Assembly: GCA_045579045.1 (NCBI GenBank)
Contig: JAZNLL010000017.1
Location: 1 to 64,000, forward strand
Direction: 5' to 3'
DNA: 64,000 nt
From: Avoscillospira sp045579045
GTDB lineage: Bacteria > Bacillota > Clostridia > Oscillospirales > Oscillospiraceae
Of the stretch, positions 49,356 to 58,930 are shown piece after piece. The position numbers and the translations under genes are program-made. Position 1 is the stretch's first letter. Each line of letters opens with the position of its first letter. The notes under the pieces are model-generated. The model made no database searches, was not told where the DNA came from, and saw nothing but the letters and a program-made list of their open reading frames with translations.

Positions 49356-50389
49356 TCCTCCTTGCTTTTTTCATATTTTCGCCGCAGCTGACCGCAGGAA
49401 GCGTCAATATCGCTGCCAAGGGTGCGGCGCACCGTAGCGGGAATACCGTGTTTCTCCAATTCCTGCTGAAACTCCATAACAGCTTTTCGGGTACTGGGCT
49501 TCAGAGGACTCTCCTCAATATTGTTGAGAGGGATCAGATTCACGTGTGCGGCAATTCCATTCAGTTTTTTTGCCAGGATTCGAGCAGTTTCAACAGAGTC
49601 GTTCACATCCCGAATCATGGCATACTCAAAGGAGATCCGCCGTCCCGTTTTTTCGAAGTAGGCCTTGCAGGCCTGCAAAAGGGTATCCACATTGTATTTC
49701 TTATTCACCGGCATCAACTGTGTCCGAACCTCATCTGTCGGCGCATGAAGCGAAACTGATAAGGTCAGCTGCAATTTTTCTTCCGCCAGACGTTCAATGC
49801 GATCAACCAGACCGCAGGTAGAAAGACTGATATGACGCATGCCGATGTTCATTCCGTCCGGGCTATTGATCAGTTCCAGAAAGCGAAGGACCGTATCATA
49901 ATTGTCCAGTGGCTCTCCGATGCCCATCAAAACGATGTTGGAGATTTCAAGCCCTGAATCCAGCGAAGCAAACAGCACCTGATCCAACATCTCCGAAGGG
50001 GCCAACCGCCGAACCAGACCGCCTTTGGTAGAGGCGCAGAAGGCACAGCCCATGGCACAGCCTACTTCGGAGGAAATGCAGATGGAGTTTCCGTGATGAT
50101 AGCGCATCAACACGGACTCCACACAGTTGCCGTCACGCAGGCGCCACAGATACTTGATGGTTCCGTCCTTCTGGGATTCCTGTTTTCTGACAACATGGGG
50201 AACCGTAATGTAAAAAGCGTCATCCAGCTTCTGACGAAGTCCCTTCGACAGGTTCGTCATCTCGTCAAAGCTACGGCAGCCCTTGTGCAGCCAAGTAAAC
50301 ACCTGCTTTGTACGGAAAGCAGGTTCACCCATGGCCTTGAGTGCCTCTGCAAGTTCTGTTTGGTTGAAGGATTTGATATCCTGCTTCAT
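49352..50389 (-). CDS. rlmN: 23S rRNA/tRNA adenine-C2 methyltransferase RlmN
   Basis: 345 aa radical-SAM enzyme that methylates A2503 of 23S rRNA and A37 of some tRNAs. Cluster motif CAMGCAFCAS (CX3CX2C), GEPLDNYDTV, catalytic Cys near STCGLVDRI, SLHAPTDEVRTQLMPVNK, and a C-terminal VRRTLGSDIDASCGQLR with the second catalytic Cys. N-terminus has the usual FRTKQVFTWLHKG. Overlaps rsmB by 4 bases. Confidence 0.96.
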   Translation of the reverse strand: MKQDIKSFNQTELAEALKAMGEPAFRTKQVFTWLHKGCRSFDEMTNLSKGLRQKLDDAFYITVPHVVRKQESQKDGTIKYLWRLRDGNCVESVLMRYHHGNSICISSEVGCAMGCAFCASTKGGLVRRLAPSEMLDQVLFASLDSGLEISNIVLMGIGEPLDNYDTVLRFLELINSPDGMNIGMRHISLSTCGLVDRIERLAEEKLQLTLSVSLHAPTDEVRTQLMPVNKKYNVDTLLQACKAYFEKTGRRISFEYAMIRDVNDSVETARILAKKLNGIAAHVNLIPLNNIEESPLKPSTRKAVMEFQQELEKHGIPATVRRTLGSDIDASCGQLRRKYEKSKEE

Positions 50390-51693
50390 CGGGTTCTCCT
50401 CAATTTACAAATAAAGAAGCCGTCTGTCCCATGAACGCTGGGCAGTAACGTCAGCATTCCGGAGGTTTCAGCATTCAGACCCTTTGGTATTTCGAAGGGT
50501 TCCATAGAGAATTGCGGATGGCTGTCCAAAAACCATTTCACAACCTCTTCATTTTCTCTTTTCAATATGGTGCAGGTACTGTACAGCAGCACGCCGCCGG
50601 GATTTACATAGGAGCAAAGCTGACCTAAAATACGTTTCTGCACATCCGGCAGCTTTGCAAGTTCATCCAGGTTTTTGTAACGAATGTCCGGCTTCTTTCG
50701 AATAACACCGAAACCGGAGCAGGGCACATCTGCGATTACGGCATCCATGGAGCATTCCCATCCGTCTACCGGTTTGGAAGCATCCTGCAGCATGGGTTCC
50801 ATAATGGAGATATGCAGCCGTTCGGCGCCTTTTCTCAGCAGCTCAATCTTGTGCTTGTGGATATCACAGGAGGTGATGTGTCCTCTATTCTCCATGGCTA
50901 AGGCAGCTGCAAAACTCTTACCGCCGGGTGCAGAGCATCCGTCCAGTACCTTCATACCGGGTCGAAGACCGGCCGCCTCCACAGCAAGGCGAGCAGCCGG
51001 ATCCTGGACAAAGAAACCGCCATCCTGAAACAGCGGCATCCTCTCCAGATTACCAAAACCGGAAATATGATAGGCATGGGCAAGCCAAGGATGAGGAATG
51101 GCTTCCGCACCGGTCTCCTGTAATGCAGAAAGGACGGTTTCGTCATCGGAAACCAGTGTATTGACCTGAATCGTTGTCTGCGCTGCCTCATTATGGCTCG
51201 CCAGAAGCGCTTCAATCGCATCCTCACCAACAGAATCCTGCAGAAGCTCCACCAGCGGCTGTGGATGACTGTATCGAACAGACAAATCCCGAGGCGGCTG
51301 AAGATGTTCCTTTTCACGGACAGCATGGCGAAGAACACCGTTGATCAGTCCTGCTGCGCTGCGGTTGGCATATTTCTTTCCTTGCTCCACAGCTTCGTTT
51401 ACTGCTGCAGACACAGGAATCTTGTCCATCATCAGAATCTGATACAGACCGATCCGAAGAATGTCCAGAACGACAGGCTGCAGCTTGTTCATACTTCCTG
51501 TGAGCAGTTGCTGAATATAGTGATCCAACAGCATTCTATTTTGCAGAACACCGTAACACAGTCTGCTGGCCAATGCCGCATCTCGGCGATCCAGCCTGTC
51601 TCTGGCAATGTATTCTTTTAATACACCGTCTGCCCATGCGCCCTGCTTTCTGCAGGCGATCAAGGCGGATAAGGCTGTCACTCTGGCACTCAT
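50386..51693 (-). CDS. rsmB: 16S rRNA cytosine-967 methyltransferase RsmB
   Basis: 435 aa. N-terminal NusB-like domain (SRLCYGVLQNRMLLDHYI, RIGLYQILMMDKIPVSAAVNEAVEQGK), then a methyltransferase domain: VLDGCSAPGGKSFAAA (SAM), ADVPCSGFGVIRKKPDIRY with the catalytic Cys, GGVLLYSTCTILKRENEEVV with the second Cys. Matches Bacillus YloM. fmt is 14 bases upstream. Confidence 0.95.
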   Translation of the reverse strand: MSARVTALSALIACRKQGAWADGVLKEYIARDRLDRRDAALASRLCYGVLQNRMLLDHYIQQLLTGSMNKLQPVVLDILRIGLYQILMMDKIPVSAAVNEAVEQGKKYANRSAAGLINGVLRHAVREKEHLQPPRDLSVRYSHPQPLVELLQDSVGEDAIEALLASHNEAAQTTIQVNTLVSDDETVLSALQETGAEAIPHPWLAHAYHISGFGNLERMPLFQDGGFFVQDPAARLAVEAAGLRPGMKVLDGCSAPGGKSFAAALAMENRGHITSCDIHKHKIELLRKGAERLHISIMEPMLQDASKPVDGWECSMDAVIADVPCSGFGVIRKKPDIRYKNLDELAKLPDVQKRILGQLCSYVNPGGVLLYSTCTILKRENEEVVKWFLDSHPQFSMEPFEIPKGLNAETSGMLTLLPSVHGTDGFFICKLRRTR

Positions 51694-51707
51694 AGCTGCT
51701 CCTTAAT

Positions 51708-52625
51708 TTAAATCTCGATGGGATGACCCCGGAAATAATCTGCGGCAGCCATACGCTTGCCGCCCTCGGCCTGCAGTTGGGTGATAACCGCAATTTTGCT
51801 GTCACCGCAGGCAATTTCAAGGCCCTTCTTGGTTAAGGCCAGAAGCGTTCCGGGTTTTGCGTCCGTGGTTCTTCCCGTATCCTCTACACGGAAAATTTTA
51901 AAGTTCTTATCCTGAACAACCGATGTCGCAACAGGCCAGGGAATCAAACCTCTCACCTGATCAATCACATACTGAAGGGGCTGCTCCCAGTTGATGGGAC
52001 ACAGGGACTTATCCAGCATAGGGGCATAGGTCGCCTTGCTGCTGTCCTGCGCGGTTCTGACTGCAGTTCCGTTCTTTAGGTTCTCAATGGTATCACAGGC
52101 AAGCTCAGCCGCAATTACAGCCAGCCGATCCATCAGCTCTGCACCCGTCTCCATGGGATCAATGGGTGTTTTTCTGACTTCAATCATGTCGCCTTCATCC
52201 ATACCGGCAGACATATACATGGCGGTCACACCGGTTTCCGGCATATGGTTCAGAATGGACCACTGCACAGGACCTGCGCCGCGAAGCTCCGGTAGAATAC
52301 TGGCATGCATATTCACGCAGCCCATAGGAGGAATATCCAGAGCTGCCTGAGGCAGGATCTTTCCGTAGGCAACCACGACCACCAGATCGGGTGCGATTGC
52401 CTTCAGTTCCTCAATCACCGCAGGGTCACGGAAGGTCGTCGGCTGAAATACAGGAATATCTCTTGTGGTGGCATACTCCTTAACAGGAGACATCGTCATT
52501 TTCATGCCGCGGTTCTTGGGTGTATCCGGTTTTGTATAGACAGCCGCTACATCATAGCCGGCCTCGCAGATGCGCTGAAGGCAGGTTTTGGCAATGTCGG
52601 GCGTGCCCATGAAAACTAATTTCAT
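51708..52625 (-). CDS. fmt: Methionyl-tRNA formyltransferase
   Basis: 305 aa. Formylates initiator Met-tRNA with 10-formyl-tetrahydrofolate. VFMGTPDIAKTCLQ opening, catalytic NMHASILPELRGAGPVQWSI (Asn, His), MYMSAGMDEGDMI (Asp in family place), C-terminal domain from about 205 with GLIPWPVA. ATG overlaps the def stop by 4 bases, coupling addition and removal of the formyl group. Confidence 0.96.
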   Translation of the reverse strand: MKLVFMGTPDIAKTCLQRICEAGYDVAAVYTKPDTPKNRGMKMTMSPVKEYATTRDIPVFQPTTFRDPAVIEELKAIAPDLVVVVAYGKILPQAALDIPPMGCVNMHASILPELRGAGPVQWSILNHMPETGVTAMYMSAGMDEGDMIEVRKTPIDPMETGAELMDRLAVIAAELACDTIENLKNGTAVRTAQDSSKATYAPMLDKSLCPINWEQPLQYVIDQVRGLIPWPVATSVVQDKNFKIFRVEDTGRTTDAKPGTLLALTKKGLEIACGDSKIAVITQLQAEGGKRMAAADYFRGHPIEI

Positions 52626-53116
52626 TCTTCTTCGTCCTCTTCCATCAATTCGTCCAGTTCTTCCTGTGTCAGCATACGCTCAGCGACCTCTGTGTAAAGC
52701 TGACCGTCCAAATGAGCCAGTTCATGGCAGAAGCACCGGGCAATCAGTTCTTCCCCCTCCGCTTCATACCATTCGCCGTTGCGGTCCTGTGCACGTACCT
52801 TAACAACGTTGGGGCGGGTCACAATTCCGTATTTACCGGGAACGCTGAGACAACCTTCCAGACCGGTCTGTTCACCGCTCTGCTCAATGATTTCCGGATT
52901 TACCAGTTCCAGAATTCCGTCTTCACCTGCGTCCACAATCACAACTCTGCGAAGAACACCTACCTGAGGCGCAGCCAGACCGACGCCGTTGGCTTCTTCC
53001 AGCGTTTCGATCATATCGTCGATCAGAATACTCAGCCGATCATCAAATTTTGTGACAGGACGGCAGACCTTGGACAGCACACTGTCCCCTACCGTAACAA
53101 TATTTCTTAATGCCAT
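52622..53116 (-). CDS. def: Peptide deformylase
   Basis: 164 aa. Removes formyl from nascent peptides. Motif 1 GVGLAAPQVG, motif 2 EGCLSVPG with the metal Cys, motif 3 CHELAHLDG (HExxH; a variant with Ala-His for Tyr-Asp). Acidic C-terminal tail (EEDEEE). Between priA and fmt, as in Bacillus. Confidence 0.96.
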   Translation of the reverse strand: MALRNIVTVGDSVLSKVCRPVTKFDDRLSILIDDMIETLEEANGVGLAAPQVGVLRRVVIVDAGEDGILELVNPEIIEQSGEQTGLEGCLSVPGKYGIVTRPNVVKVRAQDRNGEWYEAEGEELIARCFCHELAHLDGQLYTEVAERMLTQEELDELMEEDEEE

Positions 53117-53127
53117 GATACTACCTT

Positions 53128-55578
53128 CTATTCGTAAGCATTGATATCTACAAAGGCAGAAACGCCCTTATTTTCTTTATTCTTCGCAAAAACGCGAAGT
53201 AAATGTGCCAAAAGAAGCCGGATAGACTTCTGATTGGTACAATGTAGTGTCACCCGATACCGGTACGTGTTGTTTACTTTGGAAACAGCAGCAGGCGTCG
53301 GTCCCAGGAGCTGTGCGGAAATGTCTGCATACTCCTTCGATTGCAGCGCATTCTGCAGCATCTGTCGGAAAGAATGAGCCGATGCCGCAACCTGGCTTTC
53401 AAAGACGCCGACAAACATCACCGCAAATACATCTCCAAAGGGAGGTGCCTTCTGAATGCCCCGCAGGGTCACTTCCAGGTCGTAAAACCGACCATAATCC
53501 TGACGGGCAGCCAACTGAATGACCGTATGTTCCGGTGTCATGGTCTGGATCATTGCGCGTCCCATACTGGCTCCGCGACCGGAACGTCCAATGACCTGTG
53601 TCAGCATGGAGAAGGTTGTCTCCGCGGCACGGTAATGATCCACATACAGAGAACTGTCCGCATCAACAATTCCAACCAGCGTTACGTTTTCGAAATTCAA
53701 CCCCTTGGCAACCATTTGTGTGCCAATGAGAATGGGTATCTTTTCATTTTCAAATTTGGAAAGCAGCACATCGTGACTGTTGACGGCAGAAACCGTATCT
53801 GCATCCATCCGGAGAATTTCGGTTCCCGGAAAAAGCTGCTCCAATTCCTGCTGTATTTTCTGCGTGCCGGTTCCCACTGTTTTCAGATGTCCGCCGCACT
53901 TTTCGCAAGATGACGCAACAGCTTGAGAGTACCCGCAATGATGACACATCAGTCGCCCATTGGCAGCATGATACGTCAGACTGACGCTGCATCTGGGGCA
54001 CATGATCACTTCGCCGCAGTCCACACAAATCATGCATCTGCCTGCACCGCGTCGGTTTAAGAACAAAATACTCTGCTTGCCCGCTTCGATATTTGCGCGA
54101 AGAGCAGCAGCAAGGCTGCGACTGATCGAACCGCCGTTTCCATCCCGCAGTTCTCTGCGCATATCCACCAGTTCGGCTTGGGGCAATTCCCTGCCGTTGT
54201 AACGATCCGGCAGCGTGTACAGCTTGTACACACCGCTTTTCGCCAGATACATACTTTCCAGAGAGGGTGTCGCAGAGCCAAGGAGTACGAGAGCACGCTC
54301 CCTATTTCCTCGGTATATGGCGATTTCACGGGCGTGGTAGCGCGGTGCATTCTCTGATTTGTAGGTGTGTTCCTGCTCCTCATCCACAATCAAAAGACCG
54401 AGGTTCTCTACAGGAGCAAAAACCGCAGAGCGGGTTCCCACAACAACATGAGCTTTGCCGCTCTTGATTCGTTTCCATTCGTCGTAACGCTCGGAAACCC
54501 GCAGGGCGCTGTGCAGAACCGCTACTTCCCTGCCGAAATGGCTCATAAGCAGCTGTAAAAGCTGCGGTGTCAGCGCAATTTCCGGAACAAGTAAAATCGC
54601 CGAGCGACCTTGCTCCAGCATCTCCCGAATCAAACGGATATAGACAGCGGTCTTGCCGCTTCCCGTAACACCGTGGAGCAGCGCGATACCGGGATTTTCA
54701 AGCCGGGACTGTTCCAGCAAACCGTCAAAGACCGACTGCTGAGAAGCGTTCAGATGCAGCGGTTTGGCCTGTTCCACAAATTCCGGAAGAGAACTGCGAA
54801 ACACATCCCGGACAGACAGTTCCAGATAGCCCAGGGACTCCAAACGGCGGATGGTTCCCATGTTGGCACCGGTCAGATAGCAGATTTCTTTGGTGCTGCC
54901 GCTGCCGATGGTGCACAGGAGTTTCAGCACCTCGTACTGCAGCGGAGCGGAGCGCTTTTTTTGATTGGCAAACTCCATGGTTTCTTCCGCTGAGACGGAA
55001 AGTGCTGCAATTTTCTCGGTTTTATCGCGAATTTTTCGATCAAAATCCACCGATGACGCGATTATTTTGCGTTTTTTCAGGTACGAAAGTCCAATTTCTG
55101 AAGCATTTTCGTCTGAAATTGCCTCAATCAAAGCTGTCGTCGACATCTTTCCGCCATAATTTTGAAGAATTTTTGCAATATTATACGCTTCTTCGCAGGA
55201 ATTTTTCAAAGATTCCAAATCGAGGACATCCTCATTCAGCGCAAACTGCTCCTGTGAACGAAACCACAGACCTGCCGGAAGCATGGCCTTGATGGCATCA
55301 TAAAAGGTACAGAAATAGCGGTCCCGAATAAAGGCTGCCATGCGGATGTGACCTTCGGACAAAACCGGTGTTTCGTCCAGAACACGATCAATCGGTTTCA
55401 GCCCCTCTGCTGTTCCCTCGGTAACAGAGAGAACAACACCTTCGCTGCGGCGATTACCGCGACCGAAAGGAACCGTCACCCGCATGCCGGGAAATACGAA
55501 AATCCCTTCGGGTATCTTATAGGAGTAAGGCTTATCAATGGCGTAAACAGCCGCCGAAACAGCAACCGAAGCAACCAA
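53128..55578 (-). CDS. priA: Primosomal helicase PriA
   Basis: 816 aa. Restarts stalled replication forks. N-terminal DNA-binding domain (AVYAIDKPYSYKIP), helicase with Walker A GVTGSGKTAVYIRL, Walker B VDEEQEHTYKS, SATPSLES, zinc-binding Cys set (CMICVDCG, MCPRCSV, MCHHCGYSQ, CEKCGG), GTQKIQQELEQLFPG, GTQMVAKGLNFENVTLVG, QVIGRSGRG. In Bacillus, coaBC sits between rpoZ and priA; here rpoZ is next, 64 bases away. Confidence 0.96.
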   Translation of the reverse strand: MVASVAVSAAVYAIDKPYSYKIPEGIFVFPGMRVTVPFGRGNRRSEGVVLSVTEGTAEGLKPIDRVLDETPVLSEGHIRMAAFIRDRYFCTFYDAIKAMLPAGLWFRSQEQFALNEDVLDLESLKNSCEEAYNIAKILQNYGGKMSTTALIEAISDENASEIGLSYLKKRKIIASSVDFDRKIRDKTEKIAALSVSAEETMEFANQKKRSAPLQYEVLKLLCTIGSGSTKEICYLTGANMGTIRRLESLGYLELSVRDVFRSSLPEFVEQAKPLHLNASQQSVFDGLLEQSRLENPGIALLHGVTGSGKTAVYIRLIREMLEQGRSAILLVPEIALTPQLLQLLMSHFGREVAVLHSALRVSERYDEWKRIKSGKAHVVVGTRSAVFAPVENLGLLIVDEEQEHTYKSENAPRYHAREIAIYRGNRERALVLLGSATPSLESMYLAKSGVYKLYTLPDRYNGRELPQAELVDMRRELRDGNGGSISRSLAAALRANIEAGKQSILFLNRRGAGRCMICVDCGEVIMCPRCSVSLTYHAANGRLMCHHCGYSQAVASSCEKCGGHLKTVGTGTQKIQQELEQLFPGTEILRMDADTVSAVNSHDVLLSKFENEKIPILIGTQMVAKGLNFENVTLVGIVDADSSLYVDHYRAAETTFSMLTQVIGRSGRGASMGRAMIQTMTPEHTVIQLAARQDYGRFYDLEVTLRGIQKAPPFGDVFAVMFVGVFESQVAASAHSFRQMLQNALQSKEYADISAQLLGPTPAAVSKVNNTYRYRVTLHCTNQKSIRLLLAHLLRVFAKNKENKGVSAFVDINAYE

Positions 55579-55642
55579 AGCACATACCCCCTTAATACGA
55601 CTTCAAGGCGTAGGCAAAATGCCTGCGCCTTGGATGGCAAAC

Positions 55643-55849
55643 TCAGCGACTATACTCGTCCTTCACAGAGGCACTCAGCTTGCCGTCTGCTACTTCATGA
55701 ATAGCAAGTGTGACAGGCTTTTCTTCCAGCGCGTAGCCTTCCTGCTCGGCCTCGATGGAAATCTGGCGGGCACGGCGGGCCACCACATTCACCAGAAGAT
55801 AGCGGCTGTCAACATGTTTCAAAAGTTCAGACATAGGGGGATAAAGCAT
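55643..55849 (-). CDS. rpoZ: RNA polymerase omega subunit
   Basis: 68 aa. Family order YPPMSELLKHVDSRYLLVNVVARRARQI in part, then VTLAIHEVADGKLS. It stabilises beta-prime. Located directly after gmk (2-base gap). Confidence 0.9.
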   Translation of the reverse strand: MLYPPMSELLKHVDSRYLLVNVVARRARQISIEAEQEGYALEEKPVTLAIHEVADGKLSASVKDEYSR

Positions 55850-55851
55850 AA

Positions 55852-56448
55852 TTAAGGTTCCTCCTTAAGTAAATTCATTCTGGATTTTGTTTTGCATTTT
55901 TCAGCGCAGATGATCGCGGAAATTTCGGAAACGGCCTTGTCCACCTGATCGTTGACGACAAGATAGTCGTATTCATGGGCATGGGAATACTCCCAGCGAG
56001 CCTGCTTCAGGCGGTTCTGAACAATATCTGCCGCGGTATCACCGCGTCCGGTCAGACGCTTTTCCAGCTCTGCAAAAGACGGCGCCATCATGAAAACCAG
56101 AACAGCATCCGGTCTGCGTTTTTTAACATTCAAAGCACCTTGAACTTCAATATCCAGCAGGATATCCTGCCCGTTTGCAAGAGCCTTATCCAGAGGTGCT
56201 TCGGGTGTTCCGTAATAATTGCCGACATATTCGGCATATTCCAGCAATTCCTGTCGGTCAATCATTCCGCGGAAGGCATCATGATCCACGAAGAAATAGT
56301 TGACACCGTCAACCTCTCCGGGACGAATGGGTCGGGTCGTGGCAGAAACGGAAAAATGCAGATTGGGGCTTTGCGCCATCAGCTGCTTTACGACCGTACT
56401 CTTACCAACACCGGATGGACCGGAAATGACAATCAGTTTTCCACTCAT
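55852..56448 (-). CDS. gmk: Guanylate kinase
   Basis: 198 aa. GMP to GDP. P-loop VISGPSGVGKSTVVKQ, SATTRPIRPGEVDGVNYFFV (GMP binding), YAEYVGNYYGTP, ILLDIEVQGA, RGDTAADIVQNRL. Overlaps remA by 4 bases. Confidence 0.96.
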   Translation of the reverse strand: MSGKLIVISGPSGVGKSTVVKQLMAQSPNLHFSVSATTRPIRPGEVDGVNYFFVDHDAFRGMIDRQELLEYAEYVGNYYGTPEAPLDKALANGQDILLDIEVQGALNVKKRRPDAVLVFMMAPSFAELEKRLTGRGDTAADIVQNRLKQARWEYSHAHEYDYLVVNDQVDKAVSEISAIICAEKCKTKSRMNLLKEEP

Positions 56449-56708
56449 TCTTCTTCCTCCGCAGTCATGTCATTTTTCCCGGCTGCTCTTGCCGCAATCG
56501 ATTCCGGTTGGATCGCCGAAAGAATCACATGATCTGTATCCATAAGTATGACGGCCTTTGTTTTGCGGCCATAGGTCGCATCCACCAGCATACTGCGATC
56601 CTTTGCTTCCTGAACAATTCGCTTGATGGGTGCGGATTCGGGGCTGACAATGGTCAGAATTCGATGGGATGAGACCATATTTCCAAAACCAATATTGATC
56701 AGTTTCAT
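56445..56708 (-). CDS. remA: RemA-family DNA-binding regulator
   Basis: 87 aa. DUF370/RemA: NIGFGNMVSSHRILTIVSPESAPIKR, ARDRSMLVDATYGRKTKAVI-like core (here AKDRSMLVDATYGRKTKAV), and a SAIQPESIAAR end. In Bacillus RemA activates biofilm and osmoprotection genes; position between yicC and gmk is conserved. Confidence 0.92.
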   Translation of the reverse strand: MKLINIGFGNMVSSHRILTIVSPESAPIKRIVQEAKDRSMLVDATYGRKTKAVILMDTDHVILSAIQPESIAARAAGKNDMTAEEEE

Positions 56709-56719
56709 AGGCCCTCCCG

Positions 56720-57598
56720 TTATTCGATATTCTGAACCTGCTCGCGAATCTTTTCCAGTTCAGCCTTGATATCCACAACGTTTCTGGCCTGTTCCAGATC
56801 GTTGCCCTTAGAGCCGATGGTGTTGGCTTCCCGGTTCATTTCCTGCAGAAGGAAGTCCAATTTGCGACCAATGGCACCACCGTCAGCCAGCATCTGCTGC
56901 AGCTGATTCAAATGGCTGCGAAGACGGACAGTCTCTTCATCCACAGCAATTTTATCGGCAAAAACAGCAGCTTCCGTCAGAATTCTGCTCTCATCCACAG
57001 TAGAAGCAGACAGCACTTCCTGCATCTTAGCGTAAAGTCTTTCGCGGTATTCGGCCGCGGTCACAGGGCTTCTTGCCTCAACCTTCTCAACCAGAGAGAG
57101 GATTGTCTCCCGTCGATTGAGGAGGTCACGCTCCAGAGCGGCACCCTCGACAGTGCGCATGTTATCATACTGATCCAATGCTTCGGATACCACAGAGAGA
57201 ATTTCAGCAGCTCTGGCCTCTTCATCGATGTCGGGCTTTTCTGTTACAAATACATCAGGCAGACGGGTCAGCGACGTCACGGAAATATCGTCACGGACAG
57301 GATAATCCGCAGCAACCTGCTGCATGGCTGCAAGGTAGCCTTCCAGCACGGGTCTGTTCAAGGTGACCTTTACTTCTTCACCGGCAGTATTGATCACGGT
57401 AATGTACACATCAACCTTACCGCGGCTCACATGCTCCTTTACCAGCTGCTTGACGCGGTCTTCCGCGTAGCCATAGATTCGGGGCATTTTTACATTACAA
57501 TCCAGATATCGGTTATTGACCGAGCGAACCTCGACCGTGATCTCACGGCCCTCAATCATATTGCAGGCTCTGCCATAGCCGGTCATACTTCTAATCAA
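56720..57598 (-). CDS. YicC/YloC-family endoribonuclease
   Basis: 292 aa. IRSMTGYGRA at the start, VEVRSVNNRYLDCNVKMPR, RGKVDVYITV, and C-terminal GRKLDFLLQEMNREANTIGSKGND, the most conserved part. Recent work assigns RNase activity to the family. TTG 57598 follows GGAGGG by 7 bases and reads LIRSMTGYGRA; the frame to 57649 is not needed. First gene of the long operon toward rsgA. Confidence 0.92.
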   Translation of the reverse strand: MIRSMTGYGRACNMIEGREITVEVRSVNNRYLDCNVKMPRIYGYAEDRVKQLVKEHVSRGKVDVYITVINTAGEEVKVTLNRPVLEGYLAAMQQVAADYPVRDDISVTSLTRLPDVFVTEKPDIDEEARAAEILSVVSEALDQYDNMRTVEGAALERDLLNRRETILSLVEKVEARSPVTAAEYRERLYAKMQEVLSASTVDESRILTEAAVFADKIAVDEETVRLRSHLNQLQQMLADGGAIGRKLDFLLQEMNREANTIGSKGNDLEQARNVVDIKAELEKIREQVQNIE

Positions 57599-57658
57599 AC
57601 TATATCCCTCCACAGGCAGACTGTACGCAGGGGCACTGCGCACAGTCATTTTTCATTA

Positions 57659-58930
57659 TTATTCCGTTACCGGCACAAGATCCACCACGATGGTATACTC
57701 CGTCTCACCAATGACACCGGCACCCTCATAGCCATCGATATAGATCTTAGCGGGCATTGTCATGGAGGTGGTCGTCTGCGAGAAAGTCACATTGGAGAAA
57801 TCAATGACCACACGGACATTATCCTCAGAAATAAGATCAATATCCGTCTCGTTTGCACGAATGGTGATCGGCAGAACGCTGGTTCTGGCGGTTGCCTCCA
57901 GCGTAGTCGGCACACCGGTAAAGCTGAAATGATTACTGGAGATACGCATCTGCCGGATCGACTTGTTCTTGATCTGAACAGAAACGGTAGCCTCCTGTTC
58001 GCCGCTGAGGTTGGTGCAGCCCTCGGGAACCGTGATCATTCGGATCACATCTTCCTTGTTGGTCATGAGGCTTGCAAGATCCACAGCAGGAAGCTTGATG
58101 CTCTGAATGCTCTCCAAAACCTTAGGATCGGCAGACAAGCGGACAGTCTTGGGCGAAATATCGATCACAGTATCTTCCTCAGATGCACCTCCGCCTGCAA
58201 TGACGGGTGCTTCCAGAGGGACATCCTTATACATCAGAATCGGCAGGATGACTTCGATTTCTGACACCTTGGATGTGATCTTCGTATCGTTGATCATCTC
58301 ACCTGCCTCATCCATCAACTGATAGGACAAGGTCGCAGTCACAGTCTGATCGACATTTTCACGCTTCAGGATGGCCTGTGCATATGCAACCTTCTTGACG
58401 GAATCGGCAGGACCTTCGATCAGAATATCCGTATAGTTCTGAACAAGACGGTCTGCCGTATAACCTTCCAGAATATCGACCTCGGTGAGAATCTTAACGG
58501 GAACAGTTCGCTCGTCCAGATCTTCCAGCACGATGCTGACCTGTCCCGGCGTCATCGTGTTCATTGTCAAATTCTGTGCAGATACCGATGCAGGCAGTTT
58601 CAGATCGTGAATATCAAAGGCAAAGGGATATTCTCCTGCATTTCGCAGGCTGCTGACATCGATATTAAGAGCGATCTCCGTCTTGTTTTCCGTCAGCTTA
58701 TTGAGGTCAGACAGCTTGCCGGTCAGATTCAGAGAAACACCCATCGGCACATTGCTGTTCGTGATCAGAAGATCGTAGTCTTCCCGCAGGACATCCTCGC
58801 CGACAAAGACAACGGGGATATTGCTGATGTTGCGATCTTCCACCGGGTTCTCAATCGTAACAACATAGACCCACAGGCCTACAGAAACAACCAATGCCAG
58901 CAATATACTAAACCACTTTTTATTTTGCAT
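57659..58930 (-). CDS. cdaR: CdaR/YbbR-domain protein
   Basis: 423 aa. N-terminal membrane anchor (KKWFSILLALVVSVGLWVYVV), then four YbbR repeats (each with 'VPV' and 'Y' strand patterns, such as NIPVVFVGEDVL, ERTVPVKILTEVDILEGY, DVPLEAPVIAGG). Regulates the diadenylate cyclase encoded upstream, with an 11-base overlap. The glmM gene of the usual cda operon is not in the window. Confidence 0.9.
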   Translation of the reverse strand: MQNKKWFSILLALVVSVGLWVYVVTIENPVEDRNISNIPVVFVGEDVLREDYDLLITNSNVPMGVSLNLTGKLSDLNKLTENKTEIALNIDVSSLRNAGEYPFAFDIHDLKLPASVSAQNLTMNTMTPGQVSIVLEDLDERTVPVKILTEVDILEGYTADRLVQNYTDILIEGPADSVKKVAYAQAILKRENVDQTVTATLSYQLMDEAGEMINDTKITSKVSEIEVILPILMYKDVPLEAPVIAGGGASEEDTVIDISPKTVRLSADPKVLESIQSIKLPAVDLASLMTNKEDVIRMITVPEGCTNLSGEQEATVSVQIKNKSIRQMRISSNHFSFTGVPTTLEATARTSVLPITIRANETDIDLISEDNVRVVIDFSNVTFSQTTTSMTMPAKIYIDGYEGAGVIGETEYTIVVDLVPVTE

